Positions 18,339-26,914 of a stretch of 64,000 nucleotides of DNA are shown one piece after another. The position numbers and the translations under genes were made by a program. The stretch covers positions 1 to 64,000 of the forward strand of contig CAYVRC010000004.1 of NCBI GenBank assembly GCA_964453205.1, written 5' to 3'. The notes under the pieces were generated by a model. The model made no database searches and had not been told where the DNA came from. It saw nothing but the letters and a program-made list of their open reading frames with translations. The stretch is from Crateriforma sp964453205. Lineage in GTDB: Bacteria; Planctomycetota; Planctomycetia; Pirellulales; Pirellulaceae. Each line of letters begins with the position of its first letter. Position 1 is the first letter of the stretch.

Positions 18339-18376
18339 CCCCCCCCCCCGCACCCCCCCCACGCTCGTCGGGGGGG
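18339..18376. repeat. C-tract/G-tract hairpin in glycosidase-ROK gap
   Basis: An 11-C run (18339-18349) is followed by an 8-C run (18353-18360), a 9-nt loop and a 7-G run (18370-18376). The second C-run and the G-run can form a 7-bp all-GC stem 38 nt after the glycosidase stop. There is no T-run. It may pause or partly terminate transcription. Homopolymers this long are also prone to sequencing error and slippage. The 201-bp gap holds nothing else recognisable. Confidence 0.5.
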
Positions 18377-18516
18377 ATCAGGGCGGACTTTTGCGACCGC
18401 ACGGGCGATCGTTGTCGGACGACCGTTTCGCTTGGATTAAGCTGGTCAGACTTGTCGCCCGATCGCCTGGACGGTCGCCGCCTTTGATTCCGCTTTTCTG
18501 TTCGCCATCGTCCGCC

Positions 18517-19569
18517 ATGTCCGTCGCCACATCGAACGCCCCGTCCATCCGGCTGAGCGAAACGGAGGCCCATCATTTCCTCGGCATCGACGTGGGGGGC
18601 ACCGATGTCAAATTCGGTTTGGTCGATCATCAAGGAAAGCTGATCAAGACCGGTCGTGAATCGACGCCCGTGTTGGGGACGCCGCGACGCGTTTTCGACC
18701 ACGCCCTGCGATGGGCGGCCGAGGCGATCGGTGGGCGCGACGATGACGCACACGTGGGTGCTCGCTTGACCGCCGTCGGCGTCGCCGTCCCCGGGGTCTT
18801 GGACACGTCGACGTCTCGGCTGCGGGAAGTCGTCAACTTGCCCGGTTGGTTGGACGTGCCTTTGCTGGATCAGTTGCAGACGGCAAGCGGATTGCCGTCG
18901 GCGGTTTTGAACGATGCCAACGCGGCGGCGTTAGCCGAACATGCGATCCGCGGCCTCGGCCGTCGATCCTTGGCTTTGGTGACCTTGGGGACCGGTATCG
19001 GCTGTGGTTTGGTGTTGGGCGGCGAACCGTTCGGCGGCGATCACGGTTGTGCCGGTGAACTGGGACACATCGCCATCGCGTTCGACGATGCGGCGATCCC
19101 CTGCACCTGTGGAAGCCGAGGGCACCTGGAAAGCTACGCGGGAGCCGCGGGCGTGACGAGCCGCTTGGCATCCAAGATGCTGGCGGCCGGACGCGATCCG
19201 CGGGCCTCGGCGGCTTGGACCCCTCGCGAGATCAGCCGACGTGGCGAAGCCGGTGACGACCTTTGCATCGAAGTCATCGATGAAACGGCGATCTACGTCG
19301 GACGGGCCATCGGACTGTTGTCTCAAAGCGTCGACCCGGCCGTTGTTTTGTTGGGCGGGGCGATGACCTTCGGCGGATCGGACACCAAAATGGGACAACG
19401 TTTTCTGAAACGAGTGTTGGTCGAAGTCAGACGAACGACGCTGGTGCAAGTCGGTGGCAACGTCGTCATCGAATTTGCTTCGCTCAAGAACGAAGCCGGT
19501 ATGTTGGGCGCGGCGATGCACGCCAGCACCCTGGTCGCCGGAAACCTGGCCGCTACACCGAAGTCATGA
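18517..19569 (+). CDS. ROK-family sugar kinase
   Basis: A 350-residue protein starting at ATG 18517. The ATP phosphate-1 motif FLGIDVGGTDVKFGLVD lies near residues 21-37. The sugar site and zinc region follow: GELGHIAIAFDD then CTCGSRGHLESYAG. The ROK CxCG.xGC.E zinc signature has His where the last Cys normally sits. ROK enzymes of this size phosphorylate glucose, N-acetylmannosamine, allose or related sugars. The 3' neighbour (NagB-LmbE) overlaps by 4 nt (ATGA), supporting an amino-sugar role. The frame open from 18391 extends into the C/G-tract spacer and is rejected. Confidence 0.88.
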   Translation: MSVATSNAPSIRLSETEAHHFLGIDVGGTDVKFGLVDHQGKLIKTGRESTPVLGTPRRVFDHALRWAAEAIGGRDDDAHVGARLTAVGVAVPGVLDTSTSRLREVVNLPGWLDVPLLDQLQTASGLPSAVLNDANAAALAEHAIRGLGRRSLALVTLGTGIGCGLVLGGEPFGGDHGCAGELGHIAIAFDDAAIPCTCGSRGHLESYAGAAGVTSRLASKMLAAGRDPRASAAWTPREISRRGEAGDDLCIEVIDETAIYVGRAIGLLSQSVDPAVVLLGGAMTFGGSDTKMGQRFLKRVLVEVRRTTLVQVGGNVVIEFASLKNEAGMLGAAMHASTLVAGNLAATPKS

Positions 19570-21500
19570 TCATGAAGCCCACCGTGGCAAGCGAGAAGAT
19601 CCCCGTTCGAATTTATCCCCAAGCCTCCGACGCGGCCAAGTCGTTGGCGGCGGAGATTGCCGAATTGATTCGACACAAACAGGACCTCGGCGAACCTTGT
19701 GTGCTGGGTCTGGCGACCGGTTCTTCGCCCGTGGGCGTGTACGCGGAATTGGTCCGTTTGCATCGGGAAGAAAGCTTGTCGTTTACCAACGTCACCACGT
19801 TCAGTTTGGACGAGTTCTACCCGTTGTCGCCCGATGAACTGCAAAGCTACACGCGTTTCGTGCACGAGCATCTGATTGATCACGTCGACATCGATCGGTC
19901 ACGAGTCCACATTCCCGACGGCACGATCGAGAAGGACGCCGCGGCGGAGTACTGTGCGCGATACGAACAACGAATCGCCGACGCCGGCGGGATCGATTTG
20001 CAACTCTTGGGGCTCAGCCGGACCGGGCACATCGGGTGCAACGAACCGGGCAGCGATCCGGAATCACGGACTCGCATGATCACGTTGGATCAAGTCACGC
20101 GGATCGACGCGGCGAGTGATTTTTTCGGGGCGGAGAACGTCCCTCGACACGCGATCACCATGGGCGTCGCGACGATCTTGCAGGCCAAACGGATCGCCTT
20201 GTTGGCATTCGGGGAAGGCAAGGCGGAGATCATTCGACGGACCGTCGAGGAATCCGAAACCAGCAGCGTGCCGTCGTCGTTTTTGCAGCGACACGCCGGC
20301 ACACAAGTTTACGTCGACGAAGCGGCCGCCAGCGGGTTGACCCGATACGCGCGGCCTTGGTCGCTCGGGCCGATCGAGTGGGACGCCACGACGATCCGTC
20401 GCGCCGTGATCGACTTGGCGACGCTTAGCGACAAAGCGATCTTGAAATTGACCGAAGCCGACTACAACGAGCACGGCTTGCAAGATCTGTTGGCCGCCCA
20501 CGGCAGCGCGTACGACATCAACTTGCAAGTCTTTCGGCATTTGCACGGCACCATCACGGGTTGGCCGGGCGGCAAACCCGCGGACCGAAAGCAAGTCGGC
20601 GATCGGCCGGGAAACCGCGACGACATTTTTCCCAAGCGGATTTTGTTGTTCTCACCGCATCCCGACGACGACGTGATTTCGATGGGCGGGACCTTGATCC
20701 GTCTGGTCGATCAAGGCCACGAAGTTCACATCGCTTATCAGACGTCAGGCAACATCGCCGTGTTCGACCAAGACGCGTTGCGTTTCGCCGAATTTGCGGC
20801 CGACTTTTGTCGCGAATTTGAGATTCAAGCGACGGGACTGGATGAGATCGAAGATCACGTCGACGAATTTTTGCGGAACAAGAAATCCGGTCAGGTCGAC
20901 AGCCGACAGGTGCAACGCATCAAGGGGTTGATCCGTCGCGGCGAGGCTCGCGAGGGGGCGCGATGTTGCGGCGTGGTCGATGGCCAGTTGCATTTTTTGG
21001 ACTTGCCGTTTTATCGCACCGGTCGTGTGACCAAAAATCCGCTGTGCGAAGAAGACTTTCGTTTGACGACCGATTTGCTACGTCGCGTTCGACCGCATCA
21101 GATTTACGCGGCGGGAGATTTGTCCGATCCGCACGGCACACATCGGACTTGTCTGAGCGTCGTGTTGCAATCGTGTCTGCGATGCCGCCGCGACGACTGG
21201 TACGACGACTGTGCGGTGTGGTTGTATCGCGGGGCGTGGCAAGAATGGCCCGTCGATCAAATCGAAATGGCGGTGCCGCTGAGTCCCTACGAAGTGAAGC
21301 GAAAGCGGGGCGCGATCTTTAAACACGAATCGCAAAAAGATCGTGCCTTGTTCCCCGGATCGGACATGCGAGAATTCTGGCAGCGGGCCGAATCACGGAA
21401 CGCCGAAACGGCACAACGGTATGACGCGTTGGGGCTGGCCGAATACGAAGCCATCGAAGGCTTCGTCCGCTGGGACGGCCAATCCGGGTTGTTGCTGTAG
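19566..21500 (+). CDS. glucosamine-6-phosphate deaminase-like domain fused to LmbE/PIG-L deacetylase
   Basis: A 644-residue fusion. Residues about 10-260 are NagB-like: ATGSSPVGVYAELVRLH is the phosphate loop, D82 in FSLDEFYPL is the catalytic Asp72 equivalent, and SRTGHIGCNEPGS holds H155 and E160. The Asp of the usual 'DGHIAFNEP' is replaced by Thr153. Residues about 355-600 are LmbE/PIG-L: SPHPDDDVISMGG (H365 and the Asp metal site) and DLSDPHGTHRTC. The two domains would deaminate an amino-sugar phosphate and remove an N-acetyl group. This fused form is known in several bacterial phyla. It overlaps the ROK gene by 4 nt, and a second ATG at 19572 is also possible. Confidence 0.88.
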   Translation: MIMKPTVASEKIPVRIYPQASDAAKSLAAEIAELIRHKQDLGEPCVLGLATGSSPVGVYAELVRLHREESLSFTNVTTFSLDEFYPLSPDELQSYTRFVHEHLIDHVDIDRSRVHIPDGTIEKDAAAEYCARYEQRIADAGGIDLQLLGLSRTGHIGCNEPGSDPESRTRMITLDQVTRIDAASDFFGAENVPRHAITMGVATILQAKRIALLAFGEGKAEIIRRTVEESETSSVPSSFLQRHAGTQVYVDEAAASGLTRYARPWSLGPIEWDATTIRRAVIDLATLSDKAILKLTEADYNEHGLQDLLAAHGSAYDINLQVFRHLHGTITGWPGGKPADRKQVGDRPGNRDDIFPKRILLFSPHPDDDVISMGGTLIRLVDQGHEVHIAYQTSGNIAVFDQDALRFAEFAADFCREFEIQATGLDEIEDHVDEFLRNKKSGQVDSRQVQRIKGLIRRGEAREGARCCGVVDGQLHFLDLPFYRTGRVTKNPLCEEDFRLTTDLLRRVRPHQIYAAGDLSDPHGTHRTCLSVVLQSCLRCRRDDWYDDCAVWLYRGAWQEWPVDQIEMAVPLSPYEVKRKRGAIFKHESQKDRALFPGSDMREFWQRAESRNAETAQRYDALGLAEYEAIEGFVRWDGQSGLLL

Positions 21501-21502
21501 CC

Positions 21503-21538
21503 ATCGCCCGGGAAATCGCCCGGGAAATCGCCCGGGAA
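21503..21538. repeat. three tandem 12-bp copies of ATCGCCCGGGAA
   Basis: Three exact tandem copies of ATCGCCCGGGAA begin 3 nt after the NagB-LmbE stop. Each unit contains the palindrome CCCGGG. The remaining 193 bp before thrS show no gene and no T-box-like structure that I can recognise. The repeats could be slippage products or protein-binding iterons. Confidence 0.75.
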
Positions 21539-21731
21539 ATTCACGCCGGATGGCCGCCCGATCCGTCGCGATGGTCGCCTCCGATTTCTCCGCCGGCCTG
21601 GTGGCCCGACGACACGCGGAGCGACTCGGGATTGACGTCCGGCGGGCGGGAACATCATCCTTGGCAATGATCGGCACCCCCGTAACGTGCCGGCACACCG
21701 CACACGACTCTTGCCTCGGTTGACCACCAAC

Positions 21732-23942
21732 ATGAGCACGGCTTCCGCTCCCCAAGTTCAAGTCCGACTTCCCGACGGAAACGTCACCCCCCATCCCGCC
21801 GACGTGACGCCGATGGATGTCGCGGCGGGCATCAGCGAAGGTCTGGCCCGCAGCGTCGTCGCGGCCGAAGTCGGGGGCAAGATCGTCGACGCCGACCGCC
21901 CGCTCGGGGATCTGGCCGAAGGCGACCAACCGCTTTCGCTGCGTTTGCTGACCGGCCGAGACGCCGAAGCCTTGGACGTGCTGCGTCATTCGGCCGCCCA
22001 CGTGATGGCTCGCGCGATCATGCGGCTTTACAAAGGCGTTTCGCTGGCGTTCGGCCCCACGACCTCCGGAGGCTTTTACTATGACTTTGACTTGCCGGAA
22101 AAAATCAGCGAAGAAGATTTTCCCAAGATCGAAGCCGAGATCAAAAAGATCATCAAGGACAAAGAGCCTTTCGAGCGATTCGTGCTCGGCCGGGACGAAG
22201 CCCGCAAGCTGTGTGACGAACTGGATCAAGACTTGAAGGTCGAACACATCGACACCGGGCTGGGGGATCAGTCGACGGTCAGTTTTTATCGTCAAGGCGA
22301 ATTCGTCGACTTGTGTCGCGGACCCCACATCCCTGACGCCGGCAAGATCAAAGCCGTCAAGCTGCTGAGCGTCGCGGGCGCTTACTGGAAAGGCGACGCG
22401 TCGGGGCGTCAGTTGCAGCGTGTCTACGGCACCGCGTTCTTCGACAAGAAAGACTTGAAGACGTACCTGGAACACTTGGAAGAAGCCAAACGCCGCGACC
22501 ACCGTGTGCTGGGCAAACAACACGGGTTGTTCGCGATCAATCCGGAGGTCGGCCAAGGCTTGTGCTTGTGGTTACCCAAAGGCGCGAGGGTCCGCGTGAC
22601 CTTGGAAGATTTCCTGCGAAAGGAATTGCTCAGCCGCGGTTACGACCCGGTGTACAGCCCCCACATCGGTCGCGTGGAGTTGTACGAGACCAGTGGGCAC
22701 TTTCCGTACTACCGCGACAGTCAATTCGCGCCGCTGTTCGGCAGCGAAGTCGGTGGGATGTTGGATGCCTGGAGCCAGCGTTTGGAAAAAGGTCAAATCG
22801 ACGCCGACGGCGAGGACAAGCTGATCGCGGCGGCCGAGGTCCTGGGCGTGACGCTGCCCGATTACAAGCTGTCGCTATCGCCGGAGCGGAAACGCGACGT
22901 GCTGCATCAGTGGCAAAAGGCAAACGAGCGCTACTTGCTCAAGCCGATGAACTGTCCGCATCACTGTCAGATTTTCGCCGCCCAGCCGCGTTCGTACCGC
23001 CAGTTGCCGCTGCGTCTGTTCGAATTCGGAACGGTTTATCGTCACGAACAAACCGGCGAACTGAACGGAATGCTGCGCGTGCGTGGCTTGACGCAAGACG
23101 ACGCGCACATCTTCTGCACCGCCGAACAAGTCGAAGCCGAATTTCGTGCCACGATCGAGCTGACCAAGTTCGTCTTGCAGTCGGTCGGCTTGGACAACTA
23201 CCGCGTGCAGTTGTCGCTGCGTGACCCGGACAGCAGCAAGTACGTCGGCAGCGAGGAGAACTGGGACCGTGCCGAAGCGGCGCTGCGGGAGGTCCTGGAG
23301 CATTCCGGAGTGAACTTCAACGAAGAACCCGGCGAAGCGGCTTTCTATGGACCGAAAGCCGATTTCATGGTCAGCGACTGCATCGGCCGTTCCTGGCAAC
23401 TCGGCACGGTCCAGTTGGACTACAACCTGCCCGAACGTTTCAAATTGGAATACAACGGCAACGACAACGCGGCACACCGTCCGGTGATGATTCACCGCGC
23501 GCCCTTCGGTTCCATGGAACGATTCACCGGGATGTTGATCGAACACTTCGCCGGCGCGTTCCCGATGTGGTTGTCCCCGGAACAGATTCGCGTGTTGCCG
23601 CTGAGCGACAAGTCGCTGGAGTACGCCGTGGCGGTCGCGAAGCAGTTCGACGAAGCGGGCTTGAAAGTCACCGTGGACAAAGCCGACGGCAAAGTCCAAG
23701 CCAAGATCCGCAACGCGCAATTGGACTTGGTCAATTACATGGCCGTCGTCGGTCCCAAAGAAGCCGAAGCCGGTCAGGTGGCGCTGCGGGATCGCATCGA
23801 TGGCGACTTGGGGGCGATGCCGGTCGCCGAAGCGATCGCGCGATTGACCGAGGAAATCGAATCACGCGCGGTGCGTCAAGCGGTTCGCGGCGAAGTCGCC
23901 GCGGTCGCAGTCGATTCGGGCCGAACCAGTCACGAGTACTGA
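21732..23942 (+). CDS. thrS: threonine--tRNA ligase
   Basis: A 736-residue class II aminoacyl-tRNA synthetase. The TGS domain covers about residues 8-75 and the SAD editing domain about 85-245 (HSAAHVMARAIM, DLCRGPHIPDAGKIK). The catalytic core begins near 260. Zinc-site Cys is C408 in KPMNCPHHCQIF, motif 2 is FGTVYRHEQTGEL, motif 3 is MIHRAPFGSMERF, and an anticodon-binding domain ends the protein. A segment of about 60 residues at 334-397 (starting GSEVGGMLDAW, rich in charged residues) is inserted between SGHFPYYRDSQF and ERYLLKPMN and makes the protein longer than the about 640-residue standard enzyme. The ATG at 21732 is chosen; the frame open from 21687 lacks a better start. Confidence 0.96.
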   Translation: MSTASAPQVQVRLPDGNVTPHPADVTPMDVAAGISEGLARSVVAAEVGGKIVDADRPLGDLAEGDQPLSLRLLTGRDAEALDVLRHSAAHVMARAIMRLYKGVSLAFGPTTSGGFYYDFDLPEKISEEDFPKIEAEIKKIIKDKEPFERFVLGRDEARKLCDELDQDLKVEHIDTGLGDQSTVSFYRQGEFVDLCRGPHIPDAGKIKAVKLLSVAGAYWKGDASGRQLQRVYGTAFFDKKDLKTYLEHLEEAKRRDHRVLGKQHGLFAINPEVGQGLCLWLPKGARVRVTLEDFLRKELLSRGYDPVYSPHIGRVELYETSGHFPYYRDSQFAPLFGSEVGGMLDAWSQRLEKGQIDADGEDKLIAAAEVLGVTLPDYKLSLSPERKRDVLHQWQKANERYLLKPMNCPHHCQIFAAQPRSYRQLPLRLFEFGTVYRHEQTGELNGMLRVRGLTQDDAHIFCTAEQVEAEFRATIELTKFVLQSVGLDNYRVQLSLRDPDSSKYVGSEENWDRAEAALREVLEHSGVNFNEEPGEAAFYGPKADFMVSDCIGRSWQLGTVQLDYNLPERFKLEYNGNDNAAHRPVMIHRAPFGSMERFTGMLIEHFAGAFPMWLSPEQIRVLPLSDKSLEYAVAVAKQFDEAGLKVTVDKADGKVQAKIRNAQLDLVNYMAVVGPKEAEAGQVALRDRIDGDLGAMPVAEAIARLTEEIESRAVRQAVRGEVAAVAVDSGRTSHEY

Positions 23943-23983
23943 GCGGTCGGCGAATCCGTTGACGCGACCGTCCCGGCTGGGTC

Positions 23984-24030
23984 GGCAAGTCGATCGGGCG
24001 TGGAATGACACACCGGTGGATCGACTTGCC
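23984..24030. terminator. 12-bp inverted repeat between convergent thrS and htrA
   Basis: GGCAAGTCGATC at 23984-23995 and GATCGACTTGCC at 24019-24030 form a perfect 12-bp stem with a 23-nt loop, centred in the 110-bp gap between convergent genes. No T-run is present on either side. A shared 3'-end or processing structure is the likely role; a protein site is an alternative. Confidence 0.5.
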
Positions 24031-24052
24031 CCGGGACGATCGCGACGTTGAA

Positions 24053-25495
24053 TCAGCGGACGGTCGCGTCGCTGCCCGGCCGGGCAGCCAGTTGCAAGTG
24101 TCCGTACAGCGTTTGGTTTTGACGAACGATGTAGAACTTGGCACGCGGTCCGGGTTGGATTTCCGGGTGGTTCAAGATGTCCGACAAGTCCTTCATGCGT
24201 GCGGTTTGCCACTCGTGGATGCCCAGCAAGATGTCGCCCGCGGCGATGCTCTGTTCCGCCGCGGCCGAACCGGGACGGACGCGGGTGATGTACAGCCCGC
24301 CGCCGTAACTGGTTCCCAAACGGCTGTTCAGCCGACGCATCGACGACGCCGCCATCGGTTTGGCCCCAATGCCGATGACTTGCCAAGCCAGTTCTTCGAC
24401 CGTGGGCGCCGCTTGGGATCGTCGCGGCGAAGCTTGCAGGGCCAGTTCCAGCGGTTCGCCGTCGCGATCGATTTCCATTTTCAAGCCGTCGCTGCCGCCC
24501 GTCCCCAGCACGGCCAAGGCGAAATCCAAGCGATCGTCGACGACTTGGGAACCGACGCGGACCACGCGGTCGCCAGGCTTCAATCCCTCCCGCGCGGCTG
24601 GACTGCTGGCGGCGACATGGGTGACGGTCACGCCGTCACCGTCGCGGGGTCCGCCGTCGGTTCGCAAGCCGATTTGAAAACGACGGTCGTTGTATTCGTC
24701 GATCATCTCGGTGACGGTTTCGACGACTTGATCGATCGGAATCGCGAAAGCGATTTGTTGGGCACCGACACGCACGGCGACGTTGACGCCGATGATTTCA
24801 CCGTCGATGTTCAACAGCGGGCCGCCGGAGTTTCCCGGGTTGATGCCGGCGCTGATTTGGATCAGATCGATGTAATCCTGCGTTTCGTTGACCGGAACGT
24901 CGCGGTGCAGGGCACTGATGATGCCCTGCGTGCTGGTGTGCACGTATCCGAACGCGTTGCCGATCGCGATGACGGTCTCACCGACCATCAAGTCTTCGCT
25001 GGTCCCTCGCGGGATCGTGGGCAGCGGCTGGTCGGTGCGGACTTTGATCAAGGCCAGGTCGTTGCGGACTTTCGACGCGACCAAGTCGGCTCGCGTCGTC
25101 GTCCCGTCGTGCAGCGTGACCAGGATTTCGGAAACGTCCTCCACGACGTGATAGTTCGTGATCACGTACCCGCGGGGGTCGATGACGACTCCGGTCCCCA
25201 TGCCGTTGACCTGTCGGAACGAATCGGGGCTGTTGGCACCCGCCATGCCCGCCGCGGTCGCGCGGACCGTCTTTTGTCCATGGATGTTGACGACCGCGGG
25301 GGAAGCCCGCCGGATCGCCCGCACGGTCGGCGTCAGCCGCGCCGGTGAAACCTCCGCGGCACTCGTCGAGGTCAATTCGTCGGCCGTCGCCACGGACGTC
25401 GGTTGAACGATCGCCAAGCCGATGGCGCCCGAAACGGCAATCGAAAAGCCGCAGGCGAAACGCCGCGCCAGGGATAGCATCGTGGTCTGTCGCAT
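24053..25495 (-). CDS. HtrA/Deg-family serine protease with two PDZ domains
   Basis: A 480-residue periplasmic protease. The ATG at 25495 is chosen over GTG at 25507 because GGGGA lies just upstream and the signal sequence (FACGFSIAVSGAIGLAIV) then has normal length. Catalytic residues are intact: H116 in ITNYHVVED, D146 in RNDLALIKV and S223 in NPGNSGGPL. The first PDZ domain is around residues 285-350 (VTHVAASSPAAREGLKPGD) and the second around 390-470 (ITRVRPGSAAAEQSIAAGD). It should act in envelope protein quality control. It is convergent with thrS. Confidence 0.93.
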   Translation of the reverse strand: MRQTTMLSLARRFACGFSIAVSGAIGLAIVQPTSVATADELTSTSAAEVSPARLTPTVRAIRRASPAVVNIHGQKTVRATAAGMAGANSPDSFRQVNGMGTGVVIDPRGYVITNYHVVEDVSEILVTLHDGTTTRADLVASKVRNDLALIKVRTDQPLPTIPRGTSEDLMVGETVIAIGNAFGYVHTSTQGIISALHRDVPVNETQDYIDLIQISAGINPGNSGGPLLNIDGEIIGVNVAVRVGAQQIAFAIPIDQVVETVTEMIDEYNDRRFQIGLRTDGGPRDGDGVTVTHVAASSPAAREGLKPGDRVVRVGSQVVDDRLDFALAVLGTGGSDGLKMEIDRDGEPLELALQASPRRSQAAPTVEELAWQVIGIGAKPMAASSMRRLNSRLGTSYGGGLYITRVRPGSAAAEQSIAAGDILLGIHEWQTARMKDLSDILNHPEIQPGPRAKFYIVRQNQTLYGHLQLAARPGSDATVR

Positions 25496-25946
25496 AAATC
25501 CCCGCACCTAACGCATGCAGCCAAAATGGGTTGTCCGCCCGGGAAACATTCGAAACGCGTTTCCCACGCCCAGCGTTCGACGGCGGTGTTCGCCGTCGAC
25601 GATGACGCGTCGACCGGCCCAGCCAGAATCCTCGTCATGAGCTTTTGCATCGGTACAAACGGCGGAGTCGCTTGACGTGCGAAACGTCGCGCCGCAAGGT
25701 TTACCATCCTTAACAATCGACCCGACCGGGGACGTCCAAAGGAGGGTGTCGGAATGACTTTGCGGCGTTTTTCCCGGGGATTCCGGCAAGATTGGCTCAC
25801 CCCGGTTCGGCTTGCCAAAGTCGCCTCGTTCAGGACGCCCGGCGGATCGACGCGGCCGCCCAGTTCGGCACGATGACGGATCGCAAACGCGACGACCTGC
25901 GGGCACGGCCCGAGTTCGGCGGTGAAGAGACCGGACGGAGGTCCGA
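25496..25946. other. 451-bp noncoding stretch upstream of htrA
   Basis: The open frames crossing this stretch have Cys/Arg-rich, shadow-like compositions and no family motif, so no gene is called. It holds the htrA upstream region and the downstream side of the PEP-CTERM gene. No tRNA-like fold, terminator with T-run or repeat was recognised. Confidence 0.5.
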
Positions 25947-26639
25947 CTAAGCGTCGACCGACTTCCGTCGCATCCGACGACCCACCACGGCGGCACCGGT
26001 GACAGCCAAACAAGCCAATCCGGACGGCTCGGGAACGGCAACCGCCGACACGCCGAGACGAAGATCGGATCCCGCTTCGGCATTGTTCACGCTCAGGATG
26101 GACGCTTCGTCCCAGGCGTCCGGAAACGTATCGACCGAAGAGCCAAAGGTCAGATCGAAACCGGGTGCGGTCGTGACGCGAACGAAGCTGGTGTCCAGAC
26201 CCTGTGTCGCCGAGGTGAAGCCGATCGCATCGACCAGATTGGCGGTCTCGAAAGTGGTGCCGCTGGTGACGGTATAAACGCCGATCGAGTCGTCCCCGTT
26301 GAAACTTGCGACGGCACTGGTCAGGTCTGGTGGCAAAGCATACGCCGGCGCGGCCGCCCCCGAAGCCGCGATCAAGAAAATTCCTTCCGCGGCAAGTGAT
26401 CCCGACAATGCGGTGGAGAAGCCCGGGGCGAGGTCGTTCTTGTAACCCTCCCGGTCGTTGTTGCTCCAGCGCCCGATCCGAAGCGTTCCCAGGTCGAACG
26501 CGGTACCTCCGACGTTTTTCAATTCGATAAACTTGTTGCTGCCAGCGCCCTCGTAGTACTGCGATACGATGACGGCAGCGTCGGCTTGAACGGCCAAGGC
26601 CAGGCTGAACATGATGACCAAGCTCGAAAGGATTTTCAT
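25947..26639 (-). CDS. PEP-CTERM sorting-domain protein, lamin-tail-like
   Basis: A 230-residue exported protein. The signal peptide is MKILSSLVIMFSLALAVQA. The mature start (VIVSQYYEGAGSNKFIELKN) resembles lamin-tail domains of extracellular proteins. The tail has the PEP-CTERM pattern: VPEPSGLACLAV, a hydrophobic stretch, then GRRMRRK. PEP-CTERM proteins are handled by exosortase and placed at the cell surface or matrix. No exosortase gene lies in the window. The neighbour at 26915 has a closely similar tail, but the middle regions are unrelated. Confidence 0.85.
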   Translation of the reverse strand: MKILSSLVIMFSLALAVQADAAVIVSQYYEGAGSNKFIELKNVGGTAFDLGTLRIGRWSNNDREGYKNDLAPGFSTALSGSLAAEGIFLIAASGAAAPAYALPPDLTSAVASFNGDDSIGVYTVTSGTTFETANLVDAIGFTSATQGLDTSFVRVTTAPGFDLTFGSSVDTFPDAWDEASILSVNNAEAGSDLRLGVSAVAVPEPSGLACLAVTGAAVVGRRMRRKSVDA

Positions 26640-26853
26640 GTGTGTCGACCGGTAGGTGGGGTGCCGTTAACCCTCAATCATCAAACGGCTGTCGCGGTTA
26701 GCGTATCAAGCCCGTTTTTCCCGGCAATGTTGAACTAGGCAATCTTCGCGAACTTCACGGAATGTTCATCAAGCGTTGGCGTGCCCGGTGGGTTTCACGG
26801 AGGTCAGCCGCCGTGAGAACGAATCGCGTTCCGATCGGGCCTGTCGAGCCCGA

Positions 26854-26882
26854 CAAAAAAAGCCGACGCAACCGCGTCGGCT
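26854..26882 (-). terminator. Rho-independent terminator of the second PEP-CTERM gene
   Basis: On the minus strand AGCCGACGC, loop GGTT, GCGTCGGCT form a 9-bp stem followed directly by seven T (plus-strand A-run 26854-26860). It lies about 33 nt after the stop of the gene ending at 26915. This is the clearest intrinsic terminator in the window. Confidence 0.88.
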
Positions 26883-26914
26883 TCAGCTTTCAAGACGGTC
26901 GTCGACCGATTGCC

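Noticed and set aside
21541..21731. T-box or other leader regulating thrS
   Set aside because: No T-box sequence, specifier hairpin or terminator/antiterminator pair could be recognised.
24005..25348. 447-codon plus-strand open frame
   Set aside because: It is antisense to the HtrA protease with an intact catalytic triad; no motif of its own.
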